Positions 1 to 7,595 of a stretch of 10,981 bases of DNA are shown here, in pieces. The DNA is from CAIOZA01 sp964464375 (GTDB taxonomy: Bacteria; Bacteroidota; Ignavibacteria; Kapaibacteriales; UBA2268), in contig CAYXFU010000068.1 of the NCBI GenBank assembly GCA_964464375.1, forward strand, positions 1-10,981. Direction: 5' to 3'. The translations under genes were made by a program, and so were the position numbers. Positions within the stretch are counted from its first letter, which is position 1. Every line of letters starts with the position of its first letter. Under the pieces are notes generated by a model. The model ran no database searches. It was not told the origin of the DNA and worked only from the letters and a program-made list of their open reading frames with translations.

Positions 1-89
1 TTATCCACAACTATCTGGTTTTATTAATACTTATGCTCTTTTTCAGAGGAGACTATCTAGTTCAAAGATTGATGTTGATGATAATTCTC

Positions 90-122
90 AAAAACAGCGG
101 CAGATTTGTTGTCTGCCGCTGT
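90..122 (-). terminator. Rho-independent terminator downstream of the secreted nucleotidase gene
   Basis: An 11-bp perfect stem (94-104 pairing with 112-122) is GC-rich in its core and closes a 7-nt loop. Read on the minus strand it is followed by five T residues (complement of A90-A94). It lies about 30 nt beyond the stop codon of the minus-strand gene at 151-2013, the expected place for its terminator. On the plus strand no T-tract follows, so it probably works in one direction only. Confidence 0.85.
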
Positions 123-150
123 GTGAAATGAGAAACATTAGATATAAAAT

Positions 151-2013
151 CTATTTCACAATCATTACTTTCCCAAGAATTGTTTTGCATCCATTGCTAA
201 GCGAATAGATATAATTTCCGTCATTTTGGTTCTTCAGATTTAATGGAATTGTGTTGTGACCGGAACAAAGATTCTCACATTGTGAGGATAGTACAATATT
301 TCCTGTGCAATCGATCACTCTCAAAGTATAATTTCCGGGTTGGTTGATGTTTGCTTCGATATTTGATATTCCGTTTGAAGGATTAGGAAATGCATTAGAC
401 AAATATTCATTAGCTTTTTCATTAACCCCAGTCATTTTCCTGTTTCTAACGTTATTCGGGTAATTCTCAGGAGAAATTGTCTTTATCTTTGAAGCATACT
501 TCATTACTACCTCATATTCTGTTACACCCGATTTAACTTCCAAATTAGTATAAGGTATCTGCAACATATCTAGAAATGCTATCACCATCTCATTTGTTGT
601 AACTGTATAATTGGAATTAACATCAAACCCACCATTATCAACACCAACTACCCACACTCTTTGGAATTGTGGCTCTGATAGATCAATGTCATAGTTCATC
701 CCTGCACATTGAATCAGATATTCATCATTGTAATCGAGCTGAGCCGCGCCGACTTCCAAACCAGCTAGCAGATCGGATCCTTTGATAGAAAAAGTACAGA
801 TTCTGAACCCTAAGTAATTATCTGTATTCATACCATAACTAACTGCTCTGTATAAGTCCGCACCCACAATTGGACCTTTGAATATTTTTTGGGCTGTAGA
901 TCCGCAAGGTTGCAATGCAATATCAGTTTTTGTATAGTCCTTGAATGCCGCAGTTACAAACTTGCCAACTCCTGTTGAAAGGTTATAGATTGTATCATTG
1001 GTTGTAATTACTTCATCGAGATCACCTGTGCAGTCAGCTATTTTTTCAGTGTATGCTTTACCAAACGTTGCTTCAATGTCAGATATCATCAAATCAACAG
1101 CACTTTTTATCGCAGGAACTTCGGGTATGGTTTCATTCAGTTCAATCAGTCTGAAATCATCAATAGAAAATACGCCATTTTTATAATTTAAATCGATTTT
1201 ACCAATATTCTGGTAAAATGCACCCGTCTGGAAGTATGGTATATTTTTCCCGTCAGCATCGGATAAATAATAGACATCGCTGATAGCTAAATGATCATGC
1301 CCACCAATAATAAGATCAATTCCCGAGACATACGAAGCGAGAAGTCCATCGTACTCAAGACCAAGATGTGACAATAATATAACCACATCGCATTTTTCCG
1401 TTGTGTCCAATGCTGCAATAGTTGCTACAGCAGTTTCTATAAATGAAGTATCTATAAGTACATCAGGAAGACAATTTGAAAGAATATTGGTTTCCGGGGT
1501 TGTTAGCCCGAAAATACCTATCTTGACTGTTCCGACAGTTTTTGTTATATATGGCTTAATATAGGAAGATAACCTTGATACTTCAGGACTCTTAACAATC
1601 GCATTGGCAGAAAGGTAGTTAAAACCAATTTTTCCTTTGAGAGAATCCATAACTTCTAATAAGCTCTTAGCTCCAAGATCCCACTCATGATTGCCTAATG
1701 TAATCGCATCAAGACTTAATTGTTCTAACAAAAGAAATTCAGCGGCTCCTTTATACTTATTATAGAATAAATCACCGATGAAGGAATCACCGGCATGAAG
1801 TACTATTGCATTTGGATCCACAGTCTTTGCAGCACCGATAACGGAAGCGGCTCTGGCAATACCACCGAATTTCCCTGATAGATCGGCATTACGCCCTTGT
1901 CCTGATGACAAATTTGAATGAGTGTCGTTCAAATTTAGAATTGTAATTTTCTGTTGAGCATAAATACTTGTACTAATAATCAAAGCGACTAGTAAAGCGG
2001 TTAAAATTTTCAT
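151..2013 (-). CDS. Secreted 5'-nucleotidase/UshA-family metallophosphoesterase with T9SS sorting domain
   Basis: A 620-aa exported protein of the bifunctional 5'-nucleotidase/2',3'-cyclic phosphodiesterase family. Residues 1-19 are a signal peptide ending A-Q. The N-terminal metallophosphatase domain (about 22-290) has every expected two-metal ligand motif: N-D-T-H at 29-32, G-D-S-F at 75-78, G-N-H-E-W-D at 107-112, S-H-L-G at 215-218 and G-G-H-D-H at 237-241. Residues about 310-520 correspond to the 5'-nucleotidase C-terminal domain, but the usual N-x-G-G-I-R and G-G-D-G-[YF] substrate-binding motifs are not recognisable; about 368-374 reads Q-P-C-G-S-T-A. Residues about 540-620, starting at P-N-P-S-N-G, form a T9SS type-A sorting domain, so the enzyme should reach the cell surface or medium. 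This tail explains the excess over the roughly 550 aa of UshA. An AGGAG at 2021-2025, 7 nt upstream, supports the start. The fold is secure; the substrate is unknown. Confidence 0.92.
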   Translation of the reverse strand: MKILTALLVALIISTSIYAQQKITILNLNDTHSNLSSGQGRNADLSGKFGGIARAASVIGAAKTVDPNAIVLHAGDSFIGDLFYNKYKGAAEFLLLEQLSLDAITLGNHEWDLGAKSLLEVMDSLKGKIGFNYLSANAIVKSPEVSRLSSYIKPYITKTVGTVKIGIFGLTTPETNILSNCLPDVLIDTSFIETAVATIAALDTTEKCDVVILLSHLGLEYDGLLASYVSGIDLIIGGHDHLAISDVYYLSDADGKNIPYFQTGAFYQNIGKIDLNYKNGVFSIDDFRLIELNETIPEVPAIKSAVDLMISDIEATFGKAYTEKIADCTGDLDEVITTNDTIYNLSTGVGKFVTAAFKDYTKTDIALQPCGSTAQKIFKGPIVGADLYRAVSYGMNTDNYLGFRICTFSIKGSDLLAGLEVGAAQLDYNDEYLIQCAGMNYDIDLSEPQFQRVWVVGVDNGGFDVNSNYTVTTNEMVIAFLDMLQIPYTNLEVKSGVTEYEVVMKYASKIKTISPENYPNNVRNRKMTGVNEKANEYLSNAFPNPSNGISNIEANINQPGNYTLRVIDCTGNIVLSSQCENLCSGHNTIPLNLKNQNDGNYIYSLSNGCKTILGKVMIVK

Positions 2014-2301
2014 ATAAAGACTCCTATTTAAAAGAATTTGTTGTTGATTCTGCTAGCAAAATTTATAAATGAGCAAACTTCATAGGTCATGATTTTGTAA
2101 AAGAACTGTCAAAAAAATATATCATAAATATGTCAAAGCTCTTGTTTTGATGAATTTTTTTTTTAAATTGCTTTCAATGAATTATAATTATAAAAATTCT
2201 GAACTTAATAGAGTTTAAATTACTTAAATATAATTAGATTTTCTTCTGGCACGAAACAGACTTTAAATTAAAATATATCTGCCTCAATAAAAAGAAAAAA
2301 A
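2014..2301. other. Divergent AT-rich intergenic region (288 bp)
   Basis: This gap separates the minus-strand nucleotidase from the plus-strand sensor kinase, so it must hold promoters in both directions. It is very AT-rich, with long T and A runs around 2152-2165 and 2290-2300. On the minus strand two TTGACA boxes (complement of 2107-2112 and 2131-2136) resemble -35 elements, but neither has a convincing -10 at normal spacing. I see no open frame, RNA gene or strong hairpin. The kinase start at 2302 is preceded only by an A-rich tract, not a Shine-Dalgarno sequence. Confidence 0.6.
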
Positions 2302-4761
2302 ATGAAAATACAGGTTACAAAAATATATTTTATGTTTCTCGATGCAATTCTTTTGCTTCTGCTCCTGTTATCATTCATCAATGTTATAGAAAAACCATCC
2401 TTTCCATTCAAAATGGATATGGATAATAATAAAAATCAAATTCTTGTCACCGAAGTTACCGAAAAACCTTCATTAATCCGGGCAGGCGACATAATAATAA
2501 GTGTAAATTCCCACAAAGTAAATACAATCGATGAAATTGAATACATAACAGACTGGCTGATGAAAGGTGATAAAGTTTCTATCAGTATCAAAAGAATTGG
2601 AGAAATTCAAAATTATTCTATATCTCTTGTAAAATACTATGACTATTTATATCTTGTAATTTTTGCTTTTACCTTATCGATCTTTATTTGGGTGGCTATT
2701 TATGTCATAAGCAGAAATCCAAACGATACCATTTTCCGGTTATTTCACAACCTGGCTTTTTCTTCGGCATTATTGATTGGTATGACGTTGGGAAAAATCA
2801 ATTTCTATGGTAATTTCATCGATTATATTCTTCGGTTTTTGTATGATTTCAGTCAGATTATTTTGAGCATCAATCTGTTACATTTTTTCTTGGTGTTCCC
2901 AAAAGTTAAGTATACTAAACATAGGAATTTATTCAGAATATTTTATTCAATTGGTTTTATACTTGGAATAATTGTTTCATTCTATTCCTTTCAAACTCTT
3001 CACGCATTGTCTTTACCGGCATTCAGAGATTGGACTTATTATAAACAGATACTGATAGCACTTCCGTCTATTGGATTTATCTCTCTTTCTTTATATGCGC
3101 TGCTTCATTCATATAATAATACAGACGATTCGGCAGAAAAAAGAAAAATTCGCTGGATATTGATTGGGACTACTACAGCTGTGTTGAATTTTGTAATTCT
3201 TTGGCAGATTCCAAAATTGCTGTTTAGCCGTGAAATTGTGCCGGAATGGTTAATGATACTTGTTACTATCACAGCTCCCATCAGTATATTCATTGCAATC
3301 TTCAGGTACAGATTGTTCGATATCGATTTTCTTATTAGCAGGAGTTATGTTTATCTGGCTATTTTAGGAATATTGTTCAGCGGATATTTTGTATTATCTA
3401 GTCTGATCCCTGGTTTGAAAAGTGGAACAGATAACCTTTACATGATATTGATAATTTTATTCATTATTGTTGTATTGCAACCAATCAAGAACTTGCTACA
3501 GGCTTTTGTAGATAAAAAATTCTTTCGTCAATCCTATGATTATAAGGTTAATAATCAATTATTTACTGAAAAATTAAAAGATTCATATACGATAGAACAA
3601 ATCTCTGAATTGCTTTTGAACTCCATAAATGAGAGCATCTCACTTGAAAAGCTCGGTTTTATTATATTCGACACTGGGAACAATAATATCATTAATATCA
3701 GATTAAAGAGCATTGAGAATGTTCCCGATAAAATTAATAAAATAATAGATTACAGCATTGAATATCCAATTTCTCTGACTATTTCTAAAAAGCATGCAAT
3801 TGAGGAAGGCTACACAAGTCTGCTTCTTACTGATAAAATCTTCGACGATGCCGGAATTCATATTGTCATGCAGTCCCTATCTGACAGCAGGAAAATGATG
3901 GGCTTGCTTCTTATTGGACTTCATACCAAAAGAATCAAGTTCAGTCATGAAGATATCGATGCCATGAGATACAAGCTTGATAGAGCAACCTCTTCTATTC
4001 AGAGGATTATTCTAACCAGGGAAATTACATTGCGTGAAGAAGAGAATGAAAAGCTAGCTGAATTAAATAAAATGAAATCATTCTTCGTTTCCAGTGTCTC
4101 GCATGAACTAAAAACTCCTCTGACGTCAATCAGACTCTTTGCCGAATTGCTACAAATTAATAGGAATCTGGAAGAAACAAAGAAATATGAGTATCTTGAG
4201 ATAATTCAATCTGAATGTGACCGCTTGAACAGACTGATCAATAATGTGCTGGATTATTCCCAAATCGAGCGTGGAGTAAAGCAGTATTATTTCGATGAGG
4301 TTAATCTCATTGAGCTTATTTCTACAGTTAAGTCGGTAATGGATAATCAGATTCAAAAGAATAATTTTGAGTTTAATATTGACATTAAGCTCAAACAAGC
4401 AATAATTTATGCAGACAAAGATTCAATTATAGAAGTCCTCATTAACCTTATCTCTAATTCTATTAAGTATTCTGATACTACCAGAGAAATTACTATATCA
4501 CTCGAACAAAGTGAATCTTATTATGTTCTTACTGTTGCGGACAAAGGAGTTGGTATGTCTGAAGATGACCTTCAACATATATTTGAAGCATTTTATCGGG
4601 CAAAGACAACTAGCACAGCTCACGCAGGAGGAGCAGGAATAGGACTCTCACTCGTCAAGAGTATTATTATTGCTCACGGAGGTACAATCAAAGCCGAGAG
4701 TGAATTAAACAAAGGTACTCGCTTTATTCTAACATTTCCTATAGGAGGCAGCAATGGCTAA
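2302..4761 (+). CDS. Multi-pass membrane sensor histidine kinase with extracytoplasmic PDZ domain
   Basis: An 819-aa hybrid-architecture sensor kinase. A first membrane helix (about 8-28) is followed by a PDZ-like domain (about 38-110, core A-G-D-I-I-I-S-V-N at 61-69). About nine more hydrophobic segments lie between 114 and 394; roughly ten helices place PDZ outside and the kinase inside. The stretch 335-350 (F-R-Y-R-L-F-D-I-D) is typical of the membrane module in several multi-pass kinase families. Residues about 415-570 look GAF-like, then a short coiled coil (571-592). HisKA has its H-box at 599-611 with phospho-acceptor His601. The ATPase domain shows an N-box (N715, N719), G1 box D-K-G-V-G-M (747-752), F-box F-E-A-F-Y-R (761-766) and G2 box G-G-A-G-I-G-L (776-782), so it should be active. 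It overlaps the downstream regulator gene by 8 nt, marking that as its partner. The stimulus is unknown; PDZ suggests sensing of protein C-termini or proteolysis. Confidence 0.93.
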   Translation: MKIQVTKIYFMFLDAILLLLLLLSFINVIEKPSFPFKMDMDNNKNQILVTEVTEKPSLIRAGDIIISVNSHKVNTIDEIEYITDWLMKGDKVSISIKRIGEIQNYSISLVKYYDYLYLVIFAFTLSIFIWVAIYVISRNPNDTIFRLFHNLAFSSALLIGMTLGKINFYGNFIDYILRFLYDFSQIILSINLLHFFLVFPKVKYTKHRNLFRIFYSIGFILGIIVSFYSFQTLHALSLPAFRDWTYYKQILIALPSIGFISLSLYALLHSYNNTDDSAEKRKIRWILIGTTTAVLNFVILWQIPKLLFSREIVPEWLMILVTITAPISIFIAIFRYRLFDIDFLISRSYVYLAILGILFSGYFVLSSLIPGLKSGTDNLYMILIILFIIVVLQPIKNLLQAFVDKKFFRQSYDYKVNNQLFTEKLKDSYTIEQISELLLNSINESISLEKLGFIIFDTGNNNIINIRLKSIENVPDKINKIIDYSIEYPISLTISKKHAIEEGYTSLLLTDKIFDDAGIHIVMQSLSDSRKMMGLLLIGLHTKRIKFSHEDIDAMRYKLDRATSSIQRIILTREITLREEENEKLAELNKMKSFFVSSVSHELKTPLTSIRLFAELLQINRNLEETKKYEYLEIIQSECDRLNRLINNVLDYSQIERGVKQYYFDEVNLIELISTVKSVMDNQIQKNNFEFNIDIKLKQAIIYADKDSIIEVLINLISNSIKYSDTTREITISLEQSESYYVLTVADKGVGMSEDDLQHIFEAFYRAKTTSTAHAGGAGIGLSLVKSIIIAHGGTIKAESELNKGTRFILTFPIGGSNG
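4743..4748 (+). promoter_or_regulatory. Strong Shine-Dalgarno for the response regulator, inside the kinase gene
   Basis: AGGAGG lies 5 nt before the regulator's ATG at 4754 and is embedded in the last codons of the kinase gene. It fixes the regulator start and indicates coupled translation of the two proteins. Confidence 0.85.
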
Positions 4762-5452
4762 AGTATTGATTATTGAGGATGATCCAACAATCCTCGAGGG
4801 CTTGAAAGCCTATCTGGTATCAGAAAATTATAAAGTTGTAACTGCCAAGGATGGTGAAGAAGGCTTTCGGTTAGGTATATCAGAATTGCCGGATGCTATT
4901 CTTCTCGATATAATGCTTCCTAAGAAAAATGGTTTGGATGTGTGCAGAGACCTACGTGCCAACGGTCTGACAACGCCAATAATTATGCTCACCAGCAAAA
5001 CCGAAGAGCTTGATAAAATCCTGGGATTGGAAATAGGGGCAGATGATTATATCACAAAACCTTTCAGCATCAGGGAGGTTCACGCAAGACTGAGAGCCCA
5101 CCTGAGAAGAAGTGAAATGACAAAGCCGACAACTAATCCTAATGAAAAATATCAGTTTGGACCTTTCTCTGTCGATTGGGCAAATCAGGAAGTGAAAAGA
5201 AATAACATTCACGTTGAAATGTCTGCCAAAGAATTCCAGGTGCTGAAGTACTTCATCGAACGTGAAGGACGAATCGTTACCAGAGAAATGCTGCTGGATG
5301 ATGTCTGGGGTTATGAAAACTTCCCTACGACAAGAACAGTGGACAATTACATTCTAAGTTTGCGAAAGATAATTGAAATCGATCCTTCCAAACCTGTCCA
5401 CATACTAACAGTCCACACAAAAGGGTATCGCTTTGTTAAGGAGAGTATATGA
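4754..5452 (+). CDS. OmpR/PhoB-family DNA-binding response regulator
   Basis: A 232-aa two-domain response regulator. The receiver domain (about 1-120) has the acidic pair D9-D10, phospho-acceptor D52 (in L-D-I-M-L-P), T80 and the conserved K102 in T-K-P-F, so all phosphorylation residues are present. After a short linker (about 121-131), residues 132-229 form the winged-helix domain of the OmpR/PhoB class, with the hallmark stretch R-T-V-D-N-Y-I-L-S-L-R-K (194-205) and C-terminal hairpin G-Y-R-F. Length is normal for the family. The start overlaps the kinase stop by 8 nt and has a near-ideal ribosome site, so the pair is one transcription and translation unit. The target genes cannot be told from the window. 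The closest candidates, the nucleotidase upstream and msrA downstream, are both on the opposite strand. Confidence 0.95.
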   Translation: MAKVLIIEDDPTILEGLKAYLVSENYKVVTAKDGEEGFRLGISELPDAILLDIMLPKKNGLDVCRDLRANGLTTPIIMLTSKTEELDKILGLEIGADDYITKPFSIREVHARLRAHLRRSEMTKPTTNPNEKYQFGPFSVDWANQEVKRNNIHVEMSAKEFQVLKYFIEREGRIVTREMLLDDVWGYENFPTTRTVDNYILSLRKIIEIDPSKPVHILTVHTKGYRFVKESI

Positions 5453-5504
5453 AAATAATCTAAATTACTGAATAACTAAATGTCAGCGAGATGTAACAAT
5501 ATTG

Positions 5505-6146
5505 TTATTTCTTCAACCTATTACCGAATACTTCCTCAAATTTTTTCAACTTTGGGGTGATTACCATCTGACAATAAGGCTGTGACTTATTGTCGTTGTA
5601 GTAGTTCTGATGATAATCCTCAGCTTTAAAGAATTTAGTAAATGGACTGATCTCTGTAACGATAGGATTATCGAAAGCTTTTGCTTCATTTAGTTTGGTT
5701 TTGTACTTTTCTGCCAATTCCTTTTGAGCAGGATTATGATAAAAAATCACAGACCGATATTGAGTGCCTGCGTCAGCTCCCTGGCGGTTCAAAGTGGTGG
5801 GATCGTGCACCTTCCAGAATACCTCAAGTAATTCATCGAACGATATTTTAGTATTATCGAAAGTGATGTTACAAACTTCAGCATGTCCTGTTCTGCCTGA
5901 GCAGACCTGCTCGTAAGTAGGGTTGTCAATGGTCCCGCCGGAATAACCCGACTCGACTGATACTACTCCCTCAAGTTGCTGGTAAACTGCCTCGACGCAC
6001 CAGAAGCATCCTGCACCTAGCGTTACAGTGTCAGTGGCTGTGTATTTATTGTTCATTTTGTTCTTCTCCACTGTATGCTTAGTCTTGTCGTTTGCAGAGC
6101 ATGATACAGCAATTAACAACAAAATTAGCGATATATATAATTTCAT
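5505..6146 (-). CDS. msrA: Peptide methionine (S)-S-oxide reductase MsrA, predicted lipoprotein
   Basis: MsrA reduces the S epimer of methionine sulfoxide in proteins, recycling through a thioredoxin-type donor. In this 213-aa form the catalytic motif G-C-F-W-C is at residues 46-50 with nucleophile Cys47; the family motifs G-Y-S-G-G (67-71), the T-G-H-A-E-V stretch (about 86-91), the D-A-G-T-Q-Y-R-S stretch (about 125-132) and C-terminal P-Y-C-Q (190-193, probable resolving Cys192) are all present. I chose the ATG at 6146: it has GAGGA 7 nt upstream (6154-6158) and begins a lipoprotein signal (hydrophobic core, then A-V-S-C with Cys16). A start at 6176 is also open but adds ten charged and polar residues before the signal. 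The enzyme should therefore act outside the cytoplasm, anchored by lipid. It converges on the two-component genes. No MsrB is present in the window. Confidence 0.95.
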   Translation of the reverse strand: MKLYISLILLLIAVSCSANDKTKHTVEKNKMNNKYTATDTVTLGAGCFWCVEAVYQQLEGVVSVESGYSGGTIDNPTYEQVCSGRTGHAEVCNITFDNTKISFDELLEVFWKVHDPTTLNRQGADAGTQYRSVIFYHNPAQKELAEKYKTKLNEAKAFDNPIVTEISPFTKFFKAEDYHQNYYNDNKSQPYCQMVITPKLKKFEEVFGNRLKK

Positions 6147-6231
6147 TATAAAATCCTCATTTAAAGGATAAATCACGAATGAGGAGGAATGATATTCTAA
6201 ATGGGAAGATGAGAGGAAAGATTAATGCAAA

Positions 6232-6261
6232 AAAAAATCTCTTTGAAAAAAGAGATTTTTT
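6232..6261 (-). terminator. Hairpin terminator after hicBA
   Basis: A perfect 13-bp stem (6232-6244 with 6249-6261) closes a GAAA tetraloop. The stem ends in A/T runs, so read on the minus strand it finishes in nine T residues. It lies about 20 nt beyond the hicA stop and separates that operon from msrA. Because the stem is flanked by A-runs on one side and T-runs on the other, it may also work on the plus strand. Confidence 0.85.
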
Positions 6262-6281
6262 GACAAAAAATTTGACTTTAC

Positions 6282-6482
6282 TTATAACGTTTCAGACAGT
6301 GCGTCCAAAATATCTTTTATAACTTTAGGATGAAGCTCTTTTTTCCCATGAAATGCTACTACGACTCTTTTTGATCCTTTTTTATAAATTCTATGGCTTC
6401 CTTTTGTTCTGATATGTTCGAAGCCATATTGTAATAGAAGAGATTCTGCATCTTTAGCATCCATTACAATCTGTTTAGACAA
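6282..6482 (-). CDS. hicA: HicA-family toxin (mRNA interferase)
   Basis: A small basic protein of the HicA/YcfA family, which folds like a double-stranded RNA-binding domain and cleaves mRNA. The diagnostic K-G-S-H-R-I-Y-K motif holds the catalytic histidine (His30 in the 66-aa form); it is followed by the basic strand K-R-V-V-V-A-F-H and the closing helix of H-P-K-V-I-K-D-I-L. The start is uncertain. A TTG at 6482 overlaps the hicB stop by 8 nt and has GAGG at 6489-6492, 6 nt upstream, giving 66 aa. An ATG at 6464 gives 60 aa but lacks a ribosome site. A longer frame from 6515 would overlap hicB by 41 nt and is unlikely. The catalytic residue is intact, so the toxin is probably functional. 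Confidence 0.88.
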   Translation of the reverse strand: MSKQIVMDAKDAESLLLQYGFEHIRTKGSHRIYKKGSKRVVVAFHGKKELHPKVIKDILDALSETL

Positions 6483-6699
6483 GAGCAACCTCGTATGAAG
6501 ATGTAAAAATATCATGGCTCAATAAATCTGTCAACTCTTCAGGTTCCAAAGTTTCCAAATAAAGATCTATTGCTTCTTTGATATTAGTATATGCTTCTTC
6601 AAAAGTATCACCTTGAGTTTGGCAACCTTTTAATTCTGGTGAAAAGGCATAAAATCCATTTTCATCTTTTTCAATTATAATACTAACTTTATGTTTCAT
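6475..6699 (-). CDS. hicB: HicB-family antitoxin, short form
   Basis: A 74-aa acidic protein of the HicB-like antitoxin family (partial RNase H fold). It shows the family pattern in order: N-terminal strand (K-V-S-I-I-I-E-K-D), G-F-Y-A-F-S-P-E-L-K-G-C (15-26), T-Q-G-D-T-F-E-E-A (28-36) and a helix N-I-K-E-A-I-D-L-Y-L. There is no room for the C-terminal ribbon-helix-helix or HTH domain of longer HicB proteins, so it should neutralise HicA but may not bind DNA on its own. It is upstream of hicA, the reverse of the classical hicA-hicB order, though common in other HicBA loci. It starts only 27 nt after the stop of the secreted protein gene at 6727-7470 on the same strand, so it may be co-transcribed. 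No Shine-Dalgarno is visible. Confidence 0.88.
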   Translation of the reverse strand: MKHKVSIIIEKDENGFYAFSPELKGCQTQGDTFEEAYTNIKEAIDLYLETLEPEELTDLLSHDIFTSSYEVALV

Positions 6700-6726
6700 A
6701 ATATATGTTTTATATAATGTAATAAA

Positions 6727-7470
6727 TTATCTCGCAATTATCAACTTTTCTGTATGCACTATGTTACCTGTTCTGAGCTGAACAAAATAAAGACCATTCT
6801 CTAAAAGGCTATTATTAATATCAAACTGAATACTGTTACTGAGTGACTGCTGTAATCCATTGCTGATCAAAGCTACTTCCTGACCCAGTTGATTAATGAC
6901 AGACAATCTAACAGTTGCGGGTTTATCCAGATCATAATTGATAAAAACATTGTCCGTTGCAGGATTTGGTGTAACCAACAAACTTAAATTTCTATCTTCC
7001 TGATCGTTTACTTTAGTTATGACTTGAACATTTGAAGTAAATTCAACAATGTCGGTTGGATTATTCTCATCCCAGAATGTAAATTTAACGATAGTAGTTC
7101 CATCACCATCACCCTGATTGATTGTGCATTTAAAATCATTACCCGAATCTTTGCCCGGAAGTAATGGCAATAACTCACTAAAACTTGTTTCGCCAAATGT
7201 TGCTATTGGTGGAAGGCATTGTGTACCCCAACAGGCAAGAAGAGAATGAGTAGGAGCAAGTTCAAGGACTTCCAGTTTCATTTTGACATTGACGGTTTGT
7301 GAGCCATTATTTCTAATTTTAGCATGGATATTGATCTCATCATTCATACTACCTTTAAGTACACCGTCATAGCTAATAAGCTCAAGACTGTTCGCGGTAG
7401 AGAAGCTCTTGGTTGCGCCAATCGTTAGTGTGAGAAGAACGACAGCTATAAGTGTAAAGAATCTTTTCAT
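6727..7470 (-). CDS. Secreted protein of unknown function with T9SS sorting domain
   Basis: A 247-aa exported protein I do not recognise beyond its ends. Residues 1 to about 20-25 form a signal peptide (hydrophobic 5-19). Residues about 27-153 look like one beta-sandwich domain, with alternating hydrophobic strands and a segment I-H-A-K-I-R-N-N-G-S-Q-T-V (48-60) like those in CARDB-type adhesion folds. Three cysteines lie in it: C80 and C85 in C-W-G-T-Q-C-L-P-P, and C115. The first two could form a surface disulfide. From about 160, T-P-N-P-A-T-D (167-173) begins a T9SS type-A sorting domain ending K-L-I-I-A-R. No catalytic motif is seen. The gene is divergent from the TlpA-like thioredoxin gene and sits just upstream of hicBA. 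No Shine-Dalgarno precedes the ATG. A surface or matrix role is inference. Confidence 0.85.
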   Translation of the reverse strand: MKRFFTLIAVVLLTLTIGATKSFSTANSLELISYDGVLKGSMNDEINIHAKIRNNGSQTVNVKMKLEVLELAPTHSLLACWGTQCLPPIATFGETSFSELLPLLPGKDSGNDFKCTINQGDGDGTTIVKFTFWDENNPTDIVEFTSNVQVITKVNDQEDRNLSLLVTPNPATDNVFINYDLDKPATVRLSVINQLGQEVALISNGLQQSLSNSIQFDINNSLLENGLYFVQLRTGNIVHTEKLIIAR

Positions 7471-7498
7471 AATAAATCTTTTATATAGTTTTACAATA

Positions 7499-7529
7499 TT
7501 TGCTTTATTTAAGTTTCATTCATATTTTG
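7499..7529 (+). promoter_or_regulatory. Possible Bacteroidota-type promoter for the TlpA-like gene
   Basis: TTTG at 7499-7502 is followed after 20 nt by TATTTTG at 7523-7529. This is close to the Bacteroidota -33/-7 pattern (TTTG, then TAnnTTTG), with one base missing in the -7 element. It lies about 67 nt before the start codon. In such AT-rich DNA a chance match is quite possible. Confidence 0.25.
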
Positions 7530-7595
7530 AATAACTAAGACACTAAAATTAATGAAAAAGTTACAGAAAACATTAAAAAATTATAGAGGTTTATG

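Noticed and set aside
1..9. TTATCCACA, a perfect DnaA-box consensus
   Set aside because: Only one copy, at the very edge, with no cluster of boxes, AT-rich unwinding repeats, or dnaA/dnaN gene beside it. A single 9-mer is expected by chance.
2..205. Open plus-strand frames entering from the left edge
   Set aside because: One frame runs to a stop at about 205, but it crosses the terminator hairpin and the end of the nucleotidase gene and shows no recognisable protein features. No partial gene can be supported.
2107..2136. Two TTGACA boxes on the minus strand, 24 nt apart
   Set aside because: They look like -35 elements, but no plausible -10 hexamer lies 16-18 nt downstream of either one.
5494..5507. 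14-nt perfect palindrome TAACAATATTGTTA between the regulator and msrA
   Set aside because: It has no loop and is all A/T but two bases, and it overlaps the msrA stop codon. It could be an operator, but it is more likely chance, and it cannot form a good terminator.
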